Assembly: GCF_001618865.1 (NCBI RefSeq)
Contig: NZ_CP015136.1
Location: 7,289,001-7,353,000 of the forward strand
From: Luteitalea pratensis
GTDB taxonomy: Bacteria > Acidobacteriota > Vicinamibacteria > Vicinamibacterales > Vicinamibacteraceae
Direction of reading: 5' to 3'
DNA length: 64,000 bases
Shown here: positions 61,055 to 64,000 of the stretch, in pieces
Layout: every line of letters begins with the position of its first letter
Position numbering within the stretch: the stretch's first letter is position 1
The notes under the pieces: generated by a model
Seen by the model: the letters and a program-made list of their open reading frames with translations, nothing else
What the model was told of the DNA's origin: nothing
The model's database searches: none
Position numbers and translations under genes: made by a program

Positions 61055-61064
61055 GAGGTGAACC

Positions 61065-61301
61065 GTGGCTCATCCCGTTCCTGAATCCCGCCTGGTGTCG
61101 CCGGATGTGCACTGCGCGCACCTGCGTCACAAGGGCATGTACGTCCTCACCACGCCCGATCCCGGCGAGCAGAAACACGCCGGGAACTGGGACGCCACTG
61201 CGTACTGGTGCACGCAGACGCAGAAGGCGATGGGACCCGACGGCAGTCCCGCGAACGCGTCCTGCTGCGTCTCGGGCAACGGCCGCGGTTGTTGTCACTG
61301 A
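61065..61301 (+). CDS. Small Cys/His-rich protein of the molybdenum hydroxylase operon
   Basis: A 78-residue product from a GTG with GAGGTG upstream, 10 bases after the FAD-subunit gene. It has six Cys and five His: CAHLRHKGMYV, YWCTQTQKAMGPDG, then ASCCVSGNGRGCCH at the end. The spacing suggests a metal or cluster site or disulfides. No family is recognised with certainty. Its position implies a role in maturation or as an accessory subunit of the hydroxylase. The stop codon lies in the first unit of a 15-bp tandem repeat. Confidence 0.68.
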   Translation: MAHPVPESRLVSPDVHCAHLRHKGMYVLTTPDPGEQKHAGNWDATAYWCTQTQKAMGPDGSPANASCCVSGNGRGCCH

Positions 61302-61351
61302 TTTGGTTGTCGTTGATTTGGTTGTCGTTGATTTGGTCGTCGTTGATCTGG
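61292..61351. repeat. Four tandem 15-bp units
   Basis: TTGTCACTGATTTGG, then TTGTCGTTGATTTGG twice, then TCGTCGTTGATCTGG. The first unit contains the TGA stop of the small Cys-rich gene. The array runs directly into the first GTAGGG palindrome. Confidence 0.88.
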
Positions 61352-61480
61352 TAGGGACCGCTCTCCGAGCGGTCCATCGCCAGCCGTCGGGAACCCAGAT
61401 GGACGCCTCGGAGAGGCGTCCCTACCCACTACGCCTCGGAGAGGCCCCTACCCACTACGCCTCGGAGAGGCGTCCCTACC
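61351..61480. repeat. Cluster of four GTAGGG palindromes
   Basis: Copies at 61351-61375 (GTAGGGACCGCTCTCC...), 61401-61425 (complement, ending GTCCCTAC), about 61433-61452 (truncated) and 61459-61479. Two share an ACGCCTCGGAGAGG core. The best-preserved examples of the family, here in both orientations. Confidence 0.85.
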
Positions 61481-61484
61481 CACA

Positions 61485-61523
61485 GCGAAAGGCCCGACCG
61501 CCGCGAGGCGATCGGGCCTTTCG
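61485..61523. terminator. Bidirectional terminator hairpin
   Basis: GCGAAAGGCCCGA and TCGGGCCTTTCGC form a perfect 13-bp stem, with an A-tract on one side and T-tract on the other within the stem. It separates the hydroxylase operon from the convergent CHRD-domain gene and can serve both. Confidence 0.72.
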
Positions 61524-61539
61524 CATTCCAAGCGTTGAT

Positions 61540-62130
61540 TCAGCGCGAACGACGACGCAGGAACAGGCCTGCGAGGGCCAGGCCGGCGAGCGTGAGCGAG
61601 GTGGGTTCCGGTACGTCCTGTGCCTCCAGGAATCCGCGAATTTCGCCGCCAAGAGCAACGGACGAGTGGATCTGGAAGTACGCGCGCTCGTCGTCAAGCC
61701 CCTGCAGAAACGCCACGCGAGCCTGCGGCACCGTTCCACCGGCAGCCGTCACGAAGGCCGGGTTGTAGGAGCCGCTGGCCGTCAGGCTGAAGGTCTGATC
61801 GTAGATGCCCGACGTTACGCCCAACGGGAACCCCGCGAACGTCGGAGTCGTGGTGGCGACCGGCCCGTTCTGGTCCGCGGTGTTCGCGTCTCCAGGACCG
61901 TTGATGACGTGAATGTGAGACGCGGTGGAGTTTCCGAGCAGCCCCGAAAAACTCGCCTGCACCCTCATGGTGTTGGCGACGTCATCGATCGTAACCATGG
62001 CAAAGCCCGTTGCCGGGGATGGATTCGGTTCGAGAGCGTCGGTCAGGTTGGTGCTGTAGACGATGACGGCGGCCTGCGCCGGCGCCGTAACAGCGAGCAT
62101 GAGGGCCAGTGCTGCGCCAATTCGATTCAT
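61540..62130 (-). CDS. CHRD-domain PEP-CTERM protein
   Basis: A 196-residue exported protein: leader 1-20 (VTAPAQA), then a CHRD domain (residues about 22-165) with SHIHVINGPGDANT, YFQIHSS and GGEIRGFLE, the His and Gly pattern of that family. The tail DVPEPTSLTLAGLALAGLFL-RRRSR is a full sorting signal. CHRD domains are structural beta-modules named after chordin; the role here is probably in the extracellular matrix. A sigma-54 promoter lies at 62250-62265. Confidence 0.88.
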   Translation of the reverse strand: MNRIGAALALMLAVTAPAQAAVIVYSTNLTDALEPNPSPATGFAMVTIDDVANTMRVQASFSGLLGNSTASHIHVINGPGDANTADQNGPVATTTPTFAGFPLGVTSGIYDQTFSLTASGSYNPAFVTAAGGTVPQARVAFLQGLDDERAYFQIHSSVALGGEIRGFLEAQDVPEPTSLTLAGLALAGLFLRRRSR

Positions 62131-62249
62131 GAAGGGGCCTCCAGTTGAGGTGAAGCGTCGTGGGTTGGGCAGCGAAGCTTTTCAGAAAGACGCCCCGTGC
62201 GCCGGATCGGGTTCAACGCCGGGCGATGTTTCGAGCCGTGTCTCGTTGG

Positions 62250-62265
62250 TGCAAGCCGACTGCCA
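62250..62265 (-). promoter_or_regulatory. Sigma-54 promoter of the CHRD PEP-CTERM gene
   Basis: On the minus strand TGGCAGTCGGCTTGCA matches TGGCA-N6-TTGCA without mismatch. It lies about 120 bases upstream of the ATG at 62130. Confidence 0.75.
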
Positions 62266-62374
62266 TCGCGGTGCCCGGCCTCGCGTAGGCGCGCCGCCAA
62301 CTCCGGCGCATCTTCAGTCCCAACAGCGGTGGGCTGACGCTTCGTGTGTCATGATGGCCTCTCTCAGAATTTTT

Positions 62375-62407
62375 GTGCTTTATTCGCGTACTTGGAGCAC
62401 GTAATAT
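62375..62407 (+). promoter_or_regulatory. Possible promoter/operator of the Lrp-family gene
   Basis: TAATAT at 62402-62407 lies only seven bases before the ATG at 62414, which would give a leaderless or nearly leaderless transcript. A weak dyad GTGCT/AGCAC (62375-62379 and 62396-62400) overlaps the expected -35 region and could be an autoregulatory site. Confidence 0.35.
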
Positions 62408-62413
62408 TCGCTG

Positions 62414-62950
62414 ATGGCGCTCATCGACAGAACGCTGGACACTATCGAGTTGCGGTTGTTGGGCATGCTTCAGGACTACGCGCGTGTATCCCAGGCCGAC
62501 ATGGCGCGTACGGTTGGCCTGGCTCCTTCGGCAGTGCTCGAGCGCCTGCGCAAGCTCGAGGCGCGCGGCGTCATTCGGGGATTCGCCGCTGTGCTCGATC
62601 CTCGAGCTGTTGATTTAGGTCAATTGGCCTTTGTCGCTGTCCGTGTCTCTGGTTCCGGAGAGCAGGAAGAAAATGCCGGTGCGCGCCTGGCGGCCGTGCC
62701 GGAGGTCCTCGAGGTGCATCATGTAGCTGGCGAGGACTGCTACCTCCTCAAGGTCCGCACCCGGGATGCCCAGCATCTCGGGGCCCTTCTTCGACAGCGA
62801 CTTGGCCGTATTCCCGGCGTCGTCTCCACACGCACGACCGTCGTGCTGGAGACGGTCAAGGAAACGTCCAGGTTGCCCTTGGAGACGCGCACCGACCTCA
62901 AAGCCGTGCAGGGACACGAAGCGGTAGCGGACGTGGAGGTGACGCCGTGA
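62414..62950 (+). CDS. Lrp/AsnC-family transcription regulator
   Basis: A 178-residue regulator. The winged-helix N-terminus reads LDTIELRLLGMLQDYARVSQ, with the recognition helix SAVLERLRKLEARGVI; the C-terminal RAM/AsnC ligand domain follows (VLEVHHVAGEDCYLLKVRTRD). It overlaps the DMT transporter gene by 4 bases (GTGA), so it probably controls that exporter in response to an amino acid or related metabolite. The last 20 residues extend beyond the typical family length of about 155. Confidence 0.9.
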   Translation: MALIDRTLDTIELRLLGMLQDYARVSQADMARTVGLAPSAVLERLRKLEARGVIRGFAAVLDPRAVDLGQLAFVAVRVSGSGEQEENAGARLAAVPEVLEVHHVAGEDCYLLKVRTRDAQHLGALLRQRLGRIPGVVSTRTTVVLETVKETSRLPLETRTDLKAVQGHEAVADVEVTP

Positions 62951-63927
62951 GTCGCATCACGACGAGGCAGAAGGCATACGCGGCGTTCATGGCTGTGTGC
63001 TTCTTCTGGGGTACGACCTATATCGGGATCAAGATCGCGCTCGAGACCGTACCGCCGTTCCTCCTCGGCGGCATCCGGTTCACGATCGCAGGCAGCGTGC
63101 TGGCGGTGTCTTTGCGACTCCTCGGGCATCGTTGGCCCGACTGGCGGCGCGCGCCCACGTTCCTTGTCATCGGCGTCGCGATGCTCGGGTTCGGTAACGG
63201 CGGCGTCGTGTGGGCCGAACAGTTCATGGCGAGTGGGCTGGTTGCCGTGCTGGTCGCCTCGACGCCGTTCTGGATGGTCGGCATCGAGTCCTTCGCTGGG
63301 GGCGAGCGCCTGACACGGCGCACGGTTGGCGGACTGCTGGTGGGCTTCACCGGCATCCTCCTGCTCGTCTGGCCGGATCTGACTCGAGCCCTGACTGCCA
63401 CCTCGGGCTGGACGTGGGTTGGAGGGTTGGTCTCCACCCAGCTGGCGTGCATCGGGTGGTCGGTCGGCTCGACGATTTCCAAGCAGCGCCTCAAGGACAC
63501 CGACCCGCTCGTCGCCTCGGCCTTCCAGATGCTTGCCGGCGGACTCGTCATGCTCCTCGTGGCCGCGGTCCTTGGAGAGTACGGGCGTCTCGCCTGGACG
63601 CCACGCACGCTGGCAGCGGTGGTCTACCTCTTCTTCGCAGGCAGTCTGATCGGATTCGTCGCGTACACGTACGCCCTCCGCCACCTGCCGATGTCGACCG
63701 TGTCGCTGTACCCGTACGTCAACCCGGTTGTCGCCGTCATTCTGGGCACCTGGTTGCTGCATGAGCCCCTGACGTGGCGGATCGTCGCGGCCATCGCGAT
63801 CATCCTCGCCGGCTCGGCCGTGGTGTCACGAAGGCCTAAAGCAATTCAGAATTCAGAATTCAGAATTGAGCGCGACGCCACCGCCCTTGGCTCTGCCGCA
63901 GCACTCAGAGTTCAGGGCTCGGAGTAG
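62947..63927 (+). CDS. DMT-superfamily (EamA) exporter with repeat-derived C-terminus
   Basis: A 326-residue transporter with ten membrane segments in two EamA repeats. FFWGTTYIGIKIALETVPPF opens repeat 1 and SVGSTISKQRLKD repeat 2. Start is GTG, coupled to the Lrp gene. Family members export amino acids and other small metabolites; with an Lrp partner, amino acid export is the best guess. The last 30 residues (from KAIQNSEFRIER) are encoded by the GAATTCA heptamer repeat, so the native stop was probably lost or displaced. Confidence 0.88.
   Translation: MSRITTRQKAYAAFMAVCFFWGTTYIGIKIALETVPPFLLGGIRFTIAGSVLAVSLRLLGHRWPDWRRAPTFLVIGVAMLGFGNGGVVWAEQFMASGLVAVLVASTPFWMVGIESFAGGERLTRRTVGGLLVGFTGILLLVWPDLTRALTATSGWTWVGGLVSTQLACIGWSVGSTISKQRLKDTDPLVASAFQMLAGGLVMLLVAAVLGEYGRLAWTPRTLAAVVYLFFAGSLIGFVAYTYALRHLPMSTVSLYPYVNPVVAVILGTWLLHEPLTWRIVAAIAIILAGSAVVSRRPKAIQNSEFRIERDATALGSAAALRVQGSE
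63841..63897. repeat. GAATTCA/GGGTCCG-type composite repeat at the 3' end of the exporter gene
   Basis: Three CAGAATT heptamers followed by GAGCGCGACGCCACCGCCCT, a diverged core of the family seen at 56792 and 39237. It is translated as the C-terminal extension of the exporter. Confidence 0.75.
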
Positions 63928-64000
63928 GGTGCGAGCTCCGTCGCCGTGCGGTTGACGTTGAGGACGACGAGGCTGTTGCGTAGACTGGGAGCTAACGCTT
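63912..64000 (-). CDS. Possible 3' end of a gene entering from the right
   Basis: An open minus-strand frame from the right edge ends at a TGA (63912-63914) and reads SLRNSLVVLNVNRTATELAP near its end. It has the third-position GC bias of the other genes. Too short to assign; it would overlap the exporter gene by 16 bases tail to tail. Confidence 0.35.
   Translation of the reverse strand, partial: ALAPSLRNSLVVLNVNRTATELAPYSEP

Overview
The window is a 64 kb stretch of a GC-rich bacterial chromosome. Several features point to an acidobacterium, most likely of the Vicinamibacteria (Luteitalea-like) type: a VWFA protein of the kind common in Acidobacteriota, a UPF0182 membrane protein, several PEP-CTERM proteins with sigma-54 promoters, Tat-exported molybdenum hydroxylase genes, and an unusual load of short tandem and palindromic repeats between and inside genes. 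The taxonomic placement is inference from gene content; no rRNA gene is present. No tRNA, CRISPR array, transposase or integrase was recognised.

Layout. 1-4245: the 5' end of an sbcD-like nuclease gene, a secreted rhodanese, and a large NHL-repeat/M23-peptidase-like protein interrupted by several repeat insertions. 4300-8299: a toxin-antitoxin island (Phd/VapC, HicAB, Phd/VapC, VapBC, all on the minus strand) with remnants of an HNH nuclease and a sodium:solute symporter embedded in it. 8826-24666: a DEAD-box RNA helicase, GT-C-like membrane proteins, a lysine/alanine/valine-rich histone-H1-like protein, a sugar phosphate isomerase-like protein, GNAT, UPF0182, a beta-barrel protein, a vanadium-haloperoxidase-like protein lacking the vanadate-binding His, and an S66 peptidase. 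24757-39212: a CheY-like regulator, glutamine synthetase, a double-PDZ protein, a GAF-domain membrane protein, a lipid kinase, a lectin-like protein, a solitary nuoG, an M1 peptidase, a PP2C/RsbU phosphatase and an AKB ligase. 39428-49519: a GT-C-like protein with an aminotransferase, a VWFA protein, an OmpA-like protein, a two-component system and a class V aminotransferase.

49507-54404 is a PEP-CTERM locus. Two genes lie in a tandem duplication of about 1 kb that keeps the sigma-54 promoter, signal peptide, sorting tag and terminator while the middle of the protein differs. A discoidin/Fn3 secreted protein and two further paralogous PEP-CTERM genes follow. A fifth PEP-CTERM gene (CHRD domain) lies at 61540-62130. 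Four of the five have a good -24/-12 promoter, so they look like one sigma-54 regulon. 54628-56778 holds a KtrAB-type potassium uptake pair. 57212-61301 is a three-subunit molybdenum hydroxylase operon (PaoABC type) with a small Cys-rich fourth gene. The window ends with an Lrp-family regulator coupled to a DMT exporter.

The most unusual property is the repeat landscape. Nearly every intergenic gap carries tandem 7-bp (sometimes 8-bp) units of many different sequences, for example GGGAGTC, GGGTACC, GAACGCC, GGCATGA, GCTTGAG, GAATTCT, GGAGGAC. Some arrays sit inside open reading frames without breaking them. A second family is a 25-30 bp palindrome of the type GTAGGG-CCGCTCTCCGAGCGG, and a third encodes YGGQ- or AKATADK-like peptides when it falls within a reading frame.
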